DNA of 64,000 bases from JBBQXK01 sp038209775 (GCA_038209775.1 JBBQXK010000007.1:1-64000); one strand, 5' to 3'; shown: positions 1 through 8,241, counted from the stretch's first letter. Numbers and translations: made by a program. The notes: generated by a model from the sequence alone, not told the origin.

Positions 1-1
1 T

Positions 2-592
2 GTGATGGGCACCGGCGAGTTGGCGGCGCTGCTTGGTCCGTCGGGGTCTGGCAAGAGCACGCTTCTGACCATCCTTGGCACGCTGATGCACCCCACCTCG
101 GGCAGCCACAGCATGCTGGGCGTTGATCTGACCTCTGCATCGGATCGCGCGCTGACCGAGTTTCGCAACCTGCACATCGGCTTTGTGTTCCAGTTCCACA
201 ACCTGCTGCCCGACTTTACCGCGCTGGAAAATGTGGTGTTCCCGACGGCGGTCCGCGAAGGGCGCGAGACAGCGGCCGCCCGCACACGGGGGCAGGAATT
301 GCTGGTGCGCATGGGGCTGGCCGAGCGCATCCATTTTCCCACCGCCAACCTGTCGGGCGGGCAGAAACAACGGGTCGCCGTCGCGCGTGCGCTGATGAAC
401 CGACCCGAACTGGTGCTGGCGGATGAGCCGACCGGCAACCTTGACCGCGCCTCGGCCCTGCAGGTGATGGACCTGATCGCCGAGATCAACCGCGAGGAAG
501 GCACGACCTTCCTGATCTCGACCCACGACGAAAAGATCGCGGCGCTGTGCCATCGGCAGGTCGTAGTGGCGGATGGGCTGGTGTCGGGGTGA
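2..592 (+). CDS. ABC transporter ATP-binding protein, LolD/MacB-like (5' end cut by window)
   Basis: ATPase subunit that would power a membrane exporter or lipoprotein-release permease. Visible: Walker A GPSGSGKST (about residues 12-20 of the visible part), a Q-loop region with FQFHNLLPDF, signature LSGGQKQR (about 117), Walker B LVLADEP followed by TGNLD, and H-loop STHDEK. The TGNLD/LSGGQKQR pattern is typical of the LolD/MacB/FtsE group (family knowledge). The strand before the Walker A is missing, so the true start lies outside the window and the first codons here are internal. The partner permease is not in view, and no permease follows. A partial second copy of its C-terminal part lies about 1 kb downstream, which suggests a past tandem duplication. 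Exact substrate unknown. Confidence 0.9.
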   Translation: MMGTGELAALLGPSGSGKSTLLTILGTLMHPTSGSHSMLGVDLTSASDRALTEFRNLHIGFVFQFHNLLPDFTALENVVFPTAVREGRETAAARTRGQELLVRMGLAERIHFPTANLSGGQKQRVAVARALMNRPELVLADEPTGNLDRASALQVMDLIAEINREEGTTFLISTHDEKIAALCHRQVVVADGLVSG

Positions 593-636
593 TCGGGGCT
601 GCCCTGTATCAGTGCAGGGGCGGCCCGTCCGGTGCA

Positions 637-656
637 TGACGGTAAGGCAACCGTCA
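637..656. repeat. 7-bp perfect inverted repeat upstream of the YflT-like gene
   Basis: TGACGGT-aaggca-ACCGTCA, ending a few bases before the aaggacc ribosome-binding region of the next gene. It could be an operator or a small mRNA hairpin that limits access to the start site. No T-run follows, so it is not a terminator. Function is inferred from position only. Confidence 0.35.
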
Positions 657-672
657 ACCTAAGGACCCCATC

Positions 673-1215
673 ATGACATCCCACAGCACCACGATCGGCA
701 TCTTTGCCGATCACGCCGCCGCCGAAGCGGCGATCCGCAAGCTTTCCGAGGGCGGCTTTGCGGTCAAAGACCTGAGCATCGTCGGCAAGGGCTATCACAC
801 CGATGAAAAGGTCATCGGGTTTTACAACATGGGCGACCGGATCAAGTTCTGGGGCAGCCGGGGCGCACTTTGGGGCGGGCTTTGGGGGATGTTCTTTGGC
901 GGCATGGTGCTGACCATCCCGATTGTCGGCCATGTCATGGTTCTGGGCTACCTTGCCGCAGCAGCCCTTTCGGCGCTGGAGGGCGCTGTCGTGTTTGGCG
1001 GGGCGAGTGCCATTGGTGCGGCGCTTTATGGTATCGGCATCCCTAAGGACAGTGTGCTTGACTATGAAACAGCCCTTGCCGCGGACAGCTTTCTGGTCAT
1101 GGCGCGCGGGTCTGATGCAGATATGAAACGGGCCAAGGATATCCTTGGTCAAGGCAAGGCAATGCGGGTCGAGACGCATGCCCATGCACCTGCAACGGTC
1201 GTGCCAACAGTGTAA
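673..1215 (+). CDS. YflT/GS17M-like membrane protein of unknown function
   Basis: 180 aa. The N-terminal 60 residues (TIGIFADHAAAEAAIRKL..., then a GKGYHTDEKVIGFYN stretch) look like the general-stress protein 17M/YflT type of small alpha/beta domain. Residues about 65-120 form a glycine- and alanine-rich double hydrophobic hairpin (WGGLWGMFFGGMVLTIPIVG and a second segment), followed by a cytosolic tail with DSVLDYETALAADSFLVMA that resembles a second half of the same fold. This is the layout of many alphaproteobacterial stress-associated inner membrane proteins. The start has aaggacc 6 nt upstream. Monocistronic. Molecular role not known; a stress role is family inference only. A related DUF1269-type gene occurs at 18503-19075. 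Confidence 0.75.
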   Translation: MTSHSTTIGIFADHAAAEAAIRKLSEGGFAVKDLSIVGKGYHTDEKVIGFYNMGDRIKFWGSRGALWGGLWGMFFGGMVLTIPIVGHVMVLGYLAAAALSALEGAVVFGGASAIGAALYGIGIPKDSVLDYETALAADSFLVMARGSDADMKRAKDILGQGKAMRVETHAHAPATVVPTV

Positions 1216-1228
1216 GGCCAGATGCCGC

Positions 1229-1460
1229 TTAGGGCAGGTGAAGGCGGGCCTTGAGCGGCAGGTGGTCAGAGGCACGGCGCGCAAGGGGCGTGTCGTGCAC
1301 CGCACCCCCGGTCAGCCGTGCAGGCGCGCTGGCCATCATCCGGTCAAGGGCTGCAATCGGATAGCGCGCCGGATAGCTGGGCAAGGCGACCGTGTCCTGA
1401 AAGTGCGGCGTCAAGTGAGCCAGTGCCGCAGTCTTGACGCCGCGCCAGATGTTCAGATCA
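1229..1460 (-). pseudogene. C-terminal remnant of an endonuclease/exonuclease/phosphatase (EEP) family protein
   Basis: Read on the minus strand, the frame runs DLNIWRG...LPSYPARYPIAALDRM...VHDTPLARRASDHLPL and then stops. The pieces GD(L/F)N-W, S-(F/Y)PAR-P--ALDR and ASDHLPL are the closing motifs of EEP-fold phosphodiesterases, including the catalytic Asp-His pair SDH. Only about 75 residues of a roughly 230-residue family are present. Upstream the frame runs into the plus-strand ABC fragment. A non-ATG codon is the only possible start, so this is a truncated remnant and not a working gene. Confidence 0.7.
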
Positions 1461-1461
1461 G

Positions 1462-1580
1462 GTGATGGGCCTGATCGCCGAAATCAACTGCGAGAAAGGC
1501 ACGACCATCCTGATCTCGACCCATGACGAAAAGATCGCGGCGCTGTGTCGGCGGCAGATCGTGGTTGGTTACAGATTGGC
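1462..1580 (+). pseudogene. Duplicated C-terminal fragment of the ABC ATPase
   Basis: The frame reads GLIAEINCEKGTTILISTHDEKIAALC then degenerates. This matches the end of the ATPase at 2-592 (DLIAEINREEGTTFLISTHDEKIAALC) almost residue for residue, and the DNA is also closely similar. It starts abruptly after the nuclease scrap and loses similarity about 40 codons later. The Walker motifs are absent, so it cannot encode an ATPase. The simplest reading is an old tandem duplication followed by deletion; gene conversion from the intact copy is a second possibility. Confidence 0.8.
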
Positions 1581-1595
1581 GACGGACAAGCGAGG

Positions 1596-2408
1596 TCACC
1601 CCGTGAACTGCGCGAGGGTGTCCGTCCCCCAAAACCGAAGGATCAGGCCCGCGGGGCACAGCAGCAACAGACACAGGATGAGCGGGTCATAGTGAGCGGC
1701 GTAGTCCGTAAAAATGACCCAGACCGCGTTGCTCATCGCGTGAAACAGCACCGCCACAGGCATCCCGTCCGCCGTGTTCACGAACAACCAAGCGATAATG
1801 ACCCGCATCAGGACCATTGCGAGGCAGTGCCACAGAATCCAGCCCGCGTTGCGCCCGACAAGGGCAAACGGAATGACATGCCATAGGGCCCAGACGGCGC
1901 CAATGATCAGCGCCGCCTGCAACGCGGAATGCCGCCGCTTCAATCCGGGCCAGGCATAGCCCTGCCAACCGATTTCTTCGCAAGCAGCACCAAGGAGGAT
2001 CAGGACGAACCCCGCCAGGATCGTGCCGGAAGGGGCCAGCTGAAGGGCGGGACCCGCTTCCCCGAGCAGCCAGAGCGCGCCGGCCGTCAACGCAAAGGCG
2101 ATGGGCATGATGAAAATCGCTGCAAGAACCCATGTCGTCTGATGCAGGCAACCGGCGTCGGTGGCGAGCCTGAGGAACCGCGCCGCTGCCAGATGACCCC
2201 CCTGCCGGAAGACAAGCAGAAACGCCGCCGCCAGCGGCACTACGACCATGAAGGCACTGACCGGAAACGAAGGCGCAAAGGGCAGTGCGAGCTCGGTAGC
2301 GGCCAGTGCGTAGAACGGCAGGGACAGCACAAACACCATGCCAAAGAAGGCCCATGCTGACGGAGAGCCCTGGCCAGCGGACATGTTCTTGCGAAGTCCG
2401 GACGTCAC
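1596..2408 (-). CDS. CPBP family intramembrane metalloprotease
   Basis: 270 aa, multi-pass membrane protein of the CAAX-protease/bacteriocin-processing (CPBP, Abi) family. The three hallmark motifs are in order: EEIGWQGYAWP (motif 1, Glu-Glu and Arg/Gln-Gly), WALWHVIPF (motif 2, His) and HAMSNAVW (motif 3, His-Asn). These form a putative metal-dependent intramembrane active site (family knowledge). The GTG start at 2408 overlaps the TGA stop of the upstream DUF6544-like gene by 4 nt (GTGA), so it is translationally coupled. An ATG eight codons later is an alternative start. It is the last gene of the operon read from 3970. Its natural substrate is unknown. Confidence 0.85.
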   Translation of the reverse strand: MTSGLRKNMSAGQGSPSAWAFFGMVFVLSLPFYALAATELALPFAPSFPVSAFMVVVPLAAAFLLVFRQGGHLAAARFLRLATDAGCLHQTTWVLAAIFIMPIAFALTAGALWLLGEAGPALQLAPSGTILAGFVLILLGAACEEIGWQGYAWPGLKRRHSALQAALIIGAVWALWHVIPFALVGRNAGWILWHCLAMVLMRVIIAWLFVNTADGMPVAVLFHAMSNAVWVIFTDYAAHYDPLILCLLLLCPAGLILRFWGTDTLAQFTG

Positions 2409-3292
2409 CCGGCGGGGTCGGCAAAGGAATAGCGCAGGGTCTGTAAAGTGCCTTTGAAATAGGGCCGTTCACCCTGTGGCGTGTGGTACAGAACCTCGCC
2501 CGTCATCGGCACGCGCATGCCGTCCTGCGTCTGGTAGTTTGACATGCTGCACTCCCACGGCATCATCACGGTCACCTTGCCCACCTGTCCGGCGCGCGCG
2601 TCTGCAAGAATCGAGGTTATCAGACCGTCTGCGCCAAAGCGAAACAGCATCGTTACCGAAATCGGGCCATCGGTGATGGTGGCGCGGGCCGAGGCGTCAT
2701 CCACCGCCGTCCACACCACACCTTGGCTGGGCAACAGCGCCGTTGGAAACCATACACTTTCGGCGAAATGGCGCATGAGTTCGCCCCGCGCAATCTCGCC
2801 CCCGCCCTGCTGGGTGCCCATGTCGAACAGCCCAAGAATGGCCGGGCGCAAGAGGCCCTCGCCGGCGATATAGGCATCGACCACCCGCACCGGTACGCCG
2901 GGGAACATCGTGATGGTCGCATCCCAGACAAAGCCGGGCCGCGCGGTCGTGAACTGTTGGGTGGCCGTAAAAGGTTTCCATTGCGGTGCGGTGGTACCGA
3001 GGTTGAACGTTCCGCGCTGGGTCAGGGTCACCCCCGACACGATCCGCTGCCCGTCGGTCAGGGCAGCGCGGAAATAGCGCTGCACCGGGGCGGGAAGGCT
3101 GGAGAGGTCGGCTTGGCTAAAGCGGCGTGCGACTGGGGCGATGTCGCCGTTGTCCAGCCGTGCGATCAAGGCTGCGGTCGCCGATGACCAGCGCCAAGCG
3201 CCGAACACCGTTAGCCCGCCATACAGAAGCGCCAGCCCCAATGCGGCACCTGCTGCCCACTTGAACAGGAGCACGGCCGAAAAGGACACCAT
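2405..3292 (-). CDS. DUF6544/DUF6920-like membrane-anchored protein
   Basis: 295 aa with one N-terminal transmembrane segment (about residues 8-30, LFKWAAGAALGLALLYGGLTV) and a large, probably external, beta-rich domain. Characteristic pieces are LSSLPAPVQRYFRAAL near residue 65, the QRGTFNL strand, and a C-terminal FKGTLQTLRYSF. The LP-PVQRYF motif marks a family of unknown function. The gene sits between a DUF3309 mini-protein (TGATG overlap) and a CPBP protease (GTGA overlap). The three are therefore probably made together, and the protease might act on this protein or its partner. That link is inference from gene order. Confidence 0.75.
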   Translation of the reverse strand: MVSFSAVLLFKWAAGAALGLALLYGGLTVFGAWRWSSATAALIARLDNGDIAPVARRFSQADLSSLPAPVQRYFRAALTDGQRIVSGVTLTQRGTFNLGTTAPQWKPFTATQQFTTARPGFVWDATITMFPGVPVRVVDAYIAGEGLLRPAILGLFDMGTQQGGGEIARGELMRHFAESVWFPTALLPSQGVVWTAVDDASARATITDGPISVTMLFRFGADGLITSILADARAGQVGKVTVMMPWECSMSNYQTQDGMRVPMTGEVLYHTPQGERPYFKGTLQTLRYSFADPAG

Positions 3293-3456
3293 CAGATACG
3301 GCCCATCAGCATCAGCACGACGACAATGATCAGGATCGTCCCGATCACACCGACACCACCATGGCCGTAGCCATAGCCATAGCCACCGAACCGCCCGCTG
3401 AAGCCGCCGAGCAGAAAGATGATCAGGATGATCATAAGGATTGTGCCAAGGGACAT
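3292..3456 (-). CDS. DUF3309-like hydrophobic mini-protein (54 aa)
   Basis: Short gene found by reading the minus strand: it begins MSLGTILMIILIIFLLGG, then a glycine/tyrosine hinge (FGGYGYGYGHGG), then VGVIGTILIIVVVLMLMGRI. Two hydrophobic helices around a Gly-Tyr-rich turn are the signature of the DUF3309 family, usually 50-60 aa, so it is full length. Its stop shares one base with the next start (TGATG), and it begins 17 nt after the end of the DUF883-like gene with a ggagaaac ribosome site. It is probably an inner membrane or envelope stress peptide; function unknown. Confidence 0.8.
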   Translation of the reverse strand: MSLGTILMIILIIFLLGGFSGRFGGYGYGYGHGGVGVIGTILIIVVVLMLMGRI

Positions 3457-3473
3457 GATGTTTCTCCGCTGTG

Positions 3474-3970
3474 TCAGGATTTGGTGGAACTGTTTAGCCG
3501 GTCGGCCAGACGGCGGCCCAAGACGAAAGCCGCCGTGAAAACCGCCATCGTCGCGGCATCGGCAGGCCGGGGTGATGAGGTCGGGGGGTGTGTGATCGGG
3601 GAGTGTGTGATCGGGGGCGGTGCGGCTATGTTTCGGCCAGAGGGCCGGGCCACAAACAGCACGCCAGCCGCGAGTGCCAGAAACGCCAGCCCAGGGACCA
3701 GCGCGTCAGCCCCAAGGCCTTCCACGGATGTGTCGCCACCGATCTTTCAAGATCGGCCTCGGCACTCATGCCTTTGCGTTCAACATAGTGCATGGCTTCG
3801 CTCGCGCCTTCGGAAATGTCGCTGGCCATCCTGCGGCCTCGACGTTCGGCCAACGTGGTGACCGAGCCTGCCAATCTGGTCATGTCGTCCCGAAGGGCGG
3901 CCAGCTGTGCAACCAGCCCTTCAAAATCGGTCGGTGCGGGCAGCTTCGGTGCTTTTCCATCTTGCAGCAT
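3474..3970 (-). pseudogene. DUF883/ElaB-like membrane protein gene with a frameshift
   Basis: Starting at ATG 3970 (aggaga 6 nt upstream) the frame gives a soluble helical part (LVAQLAALRDDMTRLAGSV..., AMHYVERKG, then RSVATHPWKALG), the usual layout of ElaB/YqjD-type ribosome-binding inner membrane proteins. After HPWKALG near 3715 the expected hydrophobic helix appears in another frame: ALVPGLAFLALAAGVLFVA, followed by a tail with a second hydrophobic stretch (AATMAVFTAAFVLG) up to the stop at 3474. In the original frame the region is not hydrophobic. One insertion or deletion of 1-2 nt near 3712-3720 restores a single protein of about 160 aa. This may be a true mutation or a sequencing error. 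Confidence 0.7.
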
Positions 3971-4128
3971 GATCGTCTCCTTTGCCGGGCAGAGGGCGGG
4001 AGTGTCCGATGTTTCCGGCGGCATTTCGAACGCGGGCCAGAAGAGCGTAGGGTGCCCCTTTGGCCTTCACGGATCACCTGACCGCTTTTGCCGATGCGCC
4101 GCACTAACCTCGCGCAGCCTTGCGGGCG

Positions 4129-4989
4129 TTACCGCCTGACCCAATCGGTCGCAGCGACGGGCCCCGATTTAACCAGACAGCCAAAAGCAGCCAAAAGCAT
4201 AATTCCGGTGACGATCAGATAGGCCTGCTGCTCGCCACCGCCTTGTGGGGTAACCGGAATGGCCCAAGAGCCTGCGTTGATCGCGCCATGCAGCCAGATC
4301 GCGGGCAGAACGCTGAAGCGGGTATTGACGGCCAGTCGTGCAAAAAGAACGGACAGCGCAATGGTGCCTGCAAGGAATGGCAGCATCGGCAGGGTAGCTT
4401 GCGCCGTACCCGTCATCCAGAACAGCGGCAGGTGCCAGGTCGCCCAGACCACGCCGAGGGCGATACCTGCCCCCCGCCAACCGATGTGCCGCGACAGCAC
4501 GGGCAGCGCATAGCCGCGCCAGCCGAACTCTTCGCCCAAGGGGCCACCAAGGACGAAGATCTGGACCACGATCAGCACGGATAGCCACAAATGCCCGGCG
4601 GCGGGTGAGGCGGGCACAATACCGCCCAAAGCCGCGTGCAGGCCAAGCGCAATCGCCATGGCAAAAAGCGGAACCAGCGCCGCGATGGCGAACCACCCCC
4701 ACCCCAGCCGCCAGAAAAGGCACCTTAGCAGCCAGCGCTTGAGGCCCGGCACGCCATCGAAAACAGCCACGGTGACAAGCCCGGCCAGACTGGGCCCGAA
4801 AGCGGAGGCCAGCATCAGCGTGGTCTTCACCGCCGACTGCAAACCCGGCAGCAGCATGATGATCACCCAAAGGCCCCACGTCCAACCAAAGGTGAGCAGA
4901 AGGAAGATTGCGAGGGCCGAGGCTTTGTTTGATCGGGCCGTCTGACCCATAGCGAGGGTCTGCGGTCGGCCAGGGTCAGCCGCGATCAT
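4129..4989 (-). CDS. CPBP family intramembrane metalloprotease (second copy type)
   Basis: 286 aa, about eight hydrophobic segments. CPBP motifs: GPLGEEFGWRGYALP (motif 1 with EE and R), WATWHLPLFW (motif 2 His) and WLHGAINA (motif 3 His and Asn). The ATG at 4989 overlaps the stop of the hydrolase gene by ATGA, so it is the last gene of the bactofilin-nitroreductase-hydrolase operon. It differs clearly in sequence from the CPBP protein at 1596-2408, so the two are not a recent duplication. The putative substrate is unknown; the operon context points to envelope proteins (inference). Confidence 0.88.
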   Translation of the reverse strand: MIAADPGRPQTLAMGQTARSNKASALAIFLLLTFGWTWGLWVIIMLLPGLQSAVKTTLMLASAFGPSLAGLVTVAVFDGVPGLKRWLLRCLFWRLGWGWFAIAALVPLFAMAIALGLHAALGGIVPASPAAGHLWLSVLIVVQIFVLGGPLGEEFGWRGYALPVLSRHIGWRGAGIALGVVWATWHLPLFWMTGTAQATLPMLPFLAGTIALSVLFARLAVNTRFSVLPAIWLHGAINAGSWAIPVTPQGGGEQQAYLIVTGIMLLAAFGCLVKSGPVAATDWVRR

Positions 4990-5960
4990 GGATCAACGCC
5001 TTGTGGCGCGGTGACAAGCGCTGCAATGGCTGCCATCACCTCGTCATTGTGGCCGACCCAGGTGTGGCCGCCCGTTTCGAACCCCAGAAACCGGGCACCG
5101 GTGATCTTCCCGGCCATGTAGGCGGCGCTGGCATAGGTACCATAGCCATCATCCCGCGCGCTTATGATCAGTGTCGGTGCGCGGACGCGGCTCAGGTCAA
5201 CAGGGGTCATGGTCTTGCCTGCGGCCGTGTCGGCGCGCAGACCGGCGGCACGGGCCGACACGGGCAGGATGCCGTCCAGCATCGCATTGATGCGCGCGCG
5301 TTCGGCAGGGCTGGCCGTGTCCAAAAGGCCGGGGGGCGTGGCGAGCACAGTGGCGATGATCTTGCCCCGCGCAACCTGCATGGTGGACCAGAACAGGAAA
5401 TCTGATCTGATGACCCGCATCATGGCGGCCTCGATCCATGGGGCCAGCGGTTCGGCGGACGCGGGCTGATCGGGCGGTTTGTAACCCAACGGCACCAGCA
5501 GGATCAGCCCCGACACCCGGTCCGGATGCCGGACCGCCAGTTGCAGTGCCGACAAGGCACCAGCCGACCCGCCCATCACGGCGGCAGTGGGCAGGTCCAG
5601 CGCATCCATCAGGCAGACAAAGGCATCAGCCTGCGCCTCGGCTGACGCATCGGCGGGCATCGGCGTGCGCAGATAGCCAAAGCGCGACATTGCGATAACG
5701 CGGATACCGCGCGTGGTCAGCGGGGCAGCAAAAGCCATGCCCTGATCAAAGCCGCCGCCGCTGCCATGAACGGCCAGCAACGGCTGGCCTGTTCCGGCCT
5801 CCTGATATTCGATCAGGCCACAGGGGGTTTCGATCAGGGTGCTGCCAAGGCTTATGCGGGCCCGCGCGGCGGCAAGGTCGGTCGAGAATTGCCACCATAT
5901 TGATGTTGCTGTGGCGGCCAGCACAACAGCCCCGACTAGCACCAAGCGTTGCCTCGTCAC
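4986..5960 (-). CDS. Membrane-anchored alpha/beta hydrolase
   Basis: 324 aa. N-terminal anchor (VLVGAVVLAATATSIWW, residues about 5-22) and an alpha/beta-hydrolase fold: oxyanion HGSGGGFD, nucleophile elbow MGGSAGAL (Ser), acid in ISARDDGYG, and base His in FETGGHTWVGH. The catalytic triad is therefore complete and faces the periplasm if the N-terminus is inside. The start is the GTG at 5960, which overlaps the stop of the nitroreductase gene by GTGA; the open frame extends further upstream but only inside that gene. Substrate unknown; esterase or haloperoxidase-like chemistry is possible. Confidence 0.85.
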   Translation of the reverse strand: MTRQRLVLVGAVVLAATATSIWWQFSTDLAAARARISLGSTLIETPCGLIEYQEAGTGQPLLAVHGSGGGFDQGMAFAAPLTTRGIRVIAMSRFGYLRTPMPADASAEAQADAFVCLMDALDLPTAAVMGGSAGALSALQLAVRHPDRVSGLILLVPLGYKPPDQPASAEPLAPWIEAAMMRVIRSDFLFWSTMQVARGKIIATVLATPPGLLDTASPAERARINAMLDGILPVSARAAGLRADTAAGKTMTPVDLSRVRAPTLIISARDDGYGTYASAAYMAGKITGARFLGFETGGHTWVGHNDEVMAAIAALVTAPQGVDP

Positions 5961-7045
5961 GCCATCACCGCCTCGACCGGCCTGCGGACGGAAAAGGGCA
6001 TCGCGGCGCTGCAGCCAAAACGCATCACGATATCCGGTCTGCGTCCGGGCAGGCCCGCAAGTGCTGCCAAATCGGCGCGAAAGGCGGGCACCTCGACGGG
6101 CTGGTTGAGGAAGGCGTGTTTCAGCCCCAAAGCCGTGGCTTGCAGCGCAAAGCGCTGGCAAGCGCGACCCACCTGCACCCAACTGGCCGGATTGGCCGCC
6201 GCACCGGAAAACACCGCGATGCCAGAGGATGAGGCGATCTGGCGGGCGTATTTTGCGTTCTCGGACTTTGCGGTGAACACCATGTCGAACAGGCGCGGCC
6301 CGAGCCAGTCTGGCAAGGCCGGGTTGCCGCTGGCGGCACTGTAAAGCCCGTCGCCGGTGGTCATCGCCGCATGGGGGCTAAACCGCAGCCAGTGTTTCAG
6401 TTCGGCGGCAAAGGCCGGGTCGGCCATCTGGGCGGTGTTGGCCTCGATCACCAGATCGCCAAGGCGGGTGATCGAGGCGCGGTCGGTGATCAGAACAAGG
6501 TCCACCCCCGGCACTGTTGCAGCCTGCAGAAGCGTCAGATCGGCAGGGCTGACTGCGCTTGCGTCATAGTCGCACCGGGTCGATTGCCGCAGCGGGATCG
6601 CATCGAACAGCGCTTTGTCCGGACCGCGGACGGTGCCATAGGCGACGCGCACGATCCCCTCGGGGTCAAAGGTGATCTCGCCACCCCGGCCCTGCGCGGC
6701 CATGGCAAGGGAGAGGTTCTCGGCGGCACAGCCAAGATTGACGAACAGGTGATGGTCGTCCGGGTCCACCACTGGCGTGCGCAGGGATTGGTCGGGCAGG
6801 ATGTCGATACCCTCCGCCGTTTCGCGGAACTTCCAGGGTTGGGTGTTGTGCCCATTCGCGGCAAGGGTGGCGTAGCGGATAAGGTCGCGCGCCTGCGGTA
6901 TTGCAGGCAGCGCAAGCCGCTGGCTGGCGGCCATTTCCGCGATGTCGCCAGCCGATCCCATCTGCCGCCAGCCAAGCCAGCCCGCACCGCCAAGGCCCGC
7001 CAAGACCGCGCCACCAATCAGAACGCCCCGGCGCGGCACATTCAC
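5957..7045 (-). CDS. Acg-type nitroreductase-like FMN protein with Tat-type leader
   Basis: 362 aa. The leader has twin arginines followed by a hydrophobic run (PRRGVLIGGAVLAGLGG), as in Tat-exported flavoproteins. The body matches the Acg family of large nitroreductase-like proteins: LAANGHNTQPWKF near residue 62 is the FMN-phosphate contact with the conserved N-QPW, followed by LFVNLGCAAENLSLAM, RQSTRCDYD, and near the end VGRACQRFALQATALGL and NQPVEVPAF. GTG start at 7045 overlapping the upstream stop (GTGA). Export of a folded FMN protein next to a bactofilin-like membrane protein suggests an envelope redox or flavin-storing role. The electron partner and substrate are unknown. Confidence 0.8.
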   Translation of the reverse strand: MNVPRRGVLIGGAVLAGLGGAGWLGWRQMGSAGDIAEMAASQRLALPAIPQARDLIRYATLAANGHNTQPWKFRETAEGIDILPDQSLRTPVVDPDDHHLFVNLGCAAENLSLAMAAQGRGGEITFDPEGIVRVAYGTVRGPDKALFDAIPLRQSTRCDYDASAVSPADLTLLQAATVPGVDLVLITDRASITRLGDLVIEANTAQMADPAFAAELKHWLRFSPHAAMTTGDGLYSAASGNPALPDWLGPRLFDMVFTAKSENAKYARQIASSSGIAVFSGAAANPASWVQVGRACQRFALQATALGLKHAFLNQPVEVPAFRADLAALAGLPGRRPDIVMRFGCSAAMPFSVRRPVEAVMA

Positions 7046-8169
7046 GCCGCCACCGCATCGCGCCGCAACAGCCAGCCGCCCGGCAAGGCAAAGGCCGCCA
7101 GCGTGCCGATCCCCAAAAGGGTCAGGCCCAGCACGAAGAACCACCCGGCCACCGGGACCAGCCAGGCCAGCCCGGCGAGGAATGCGCCAAGGCAAGCGAG
7201 GGCGAACTTGCCCGGCAATCCCTCGGGCATCATGCGCCCGGCGGCCAGCCAAAGCCCGACGCCCAGCACATAGGACCCCAAGGCATAACCGGCAAAGATC
7301 GCGGCAACCGTGATCACCAGCATGACGGGCAGCAGGAACACCCCGATGATCGTCAGCATCAGCACGAACCCCGATCCCGCCAGAGCCGACGTCACCAGAA
7401 ACCCCGACCAGATCGCCCTGCCCGGATGCGCCAGCGCCAGTTCGCGCCAGTTTTGCACGGCCTTGGGTGCCACAGCGATGACCATGGCCGCGATCAGGCC
7501 CGAGATCAGCACCCCCATCAGAAACCCGGTTATGATGCGCCAGACCGGCACCTTCATCGGCATCCGGTCCGACCATTCGCCCTCATAGCTTGCGCGTGTC
7601 TCGATCTTGACCCGCGCCGCCGGGGCCACGCTTTCGGGCACGGTGATGCTGGCCGGGTCTTCGGCATAGATCGTCAGCGCCCCAGCGACACGCGCCCCCG
7701 GCCCGAAAACGATATCATCCGCGACCAGCACCGCATCCCCGGCAATCGCCCCCTGCAATAAGATATCCGCCCCACTGACCAACGCATAACCCCCGACCGA
7801 GGCCACTGTCACCTCGGACCCCGCCGCGCGCAGGTTGCCGGTGACCGGGCCAAGGGTCACCTCATAGCCGGTGACCGAGGCATCGCCGCCGACCGGTGCC
7901 GTGGCCTTCACACTGTATCCCACCGCAAACAGATCGCCCGCCACTGCCGCATCGACCACCACCCGTCTCCCGGCCAGATGCGCCGAGCCGCCGACCGGGG
8001 CGGCCACAGAAACCCTGTTGCCCGCAATGAACAGGTCCTGCCCGGCAGGTCCATCAAACTGAACCGTCTCGCCAGCCGCGTAACGGTCTTGCGCGATGGT
8101 CAACACCGAGGTTTCGGCAAACGCAGGCACCGACAGAAGGCAGCATATCAAGGTGAGGGATCGCAGCAT
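7042..8169 (-). CDS. Bactofilin-like beta-helix plus four-helix membrane protein
   Basis: 375 aa from the ATG at 8169, chosen because aaggag lies 7 nt upstream; the ATG two codons earlier sits too close to it. A signal peptide (LTLICCLLSVPAFA) is followed by about 150 residues of short glycine/alanine/valine repeats (AGNRVSV-APVGGSAHLAGRRVVVDAAVAGDLFAVG and similar), the pattern of a right-handed polymer-forming beta-helix like bactofilin. From about residue 225 there are four transmembrane helices and a short tail. This is a known architecture of unknown function, with an extracytoplasmic beta-helix on a membrane base. First gene of a four-gene overlapping operon. Confidence 0.75.
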   Translation of the reverse strand: MLRSLTLICCLLSVPAFAETSVLTIAQDRYAAGETVQFDGPAGQDLFIAGNRVSVAAPVGGSAHLAGRRVVVDAAVAGDLFAVGYSVKATAPVGGDASVTGYEVTLGPVTGNLRAAGSEVTVASVGGYALVSGADILLQGAIAGDAVLVADDIVFGPGARVAGALTIYAEDPASITVPESVAPAARVKIETRASYEGEWSDRMPMKVPVWRIITGFLMGVLISGLIAAMVIAVAPKAVQNWRELALAHPGRAIWSGFLVTSALAGSGFVLMLTIIGVFLLPVMLVITVAAIFAGYALGSYVLGVGLWLAAGRMMPEGLPGKFALACLGAFLAGLAWLVPVAGWFFVLGLTLLGIGTLAAFALPGGWLLRRDAVAA

Positions 8170-8241
8170 GGGCATGCTCCTTGCGAGATTTGGGATGGGT
8201 CCGCCTGCTACCGGATCGCCCGACCGAAAGCCGGGTTGCGG

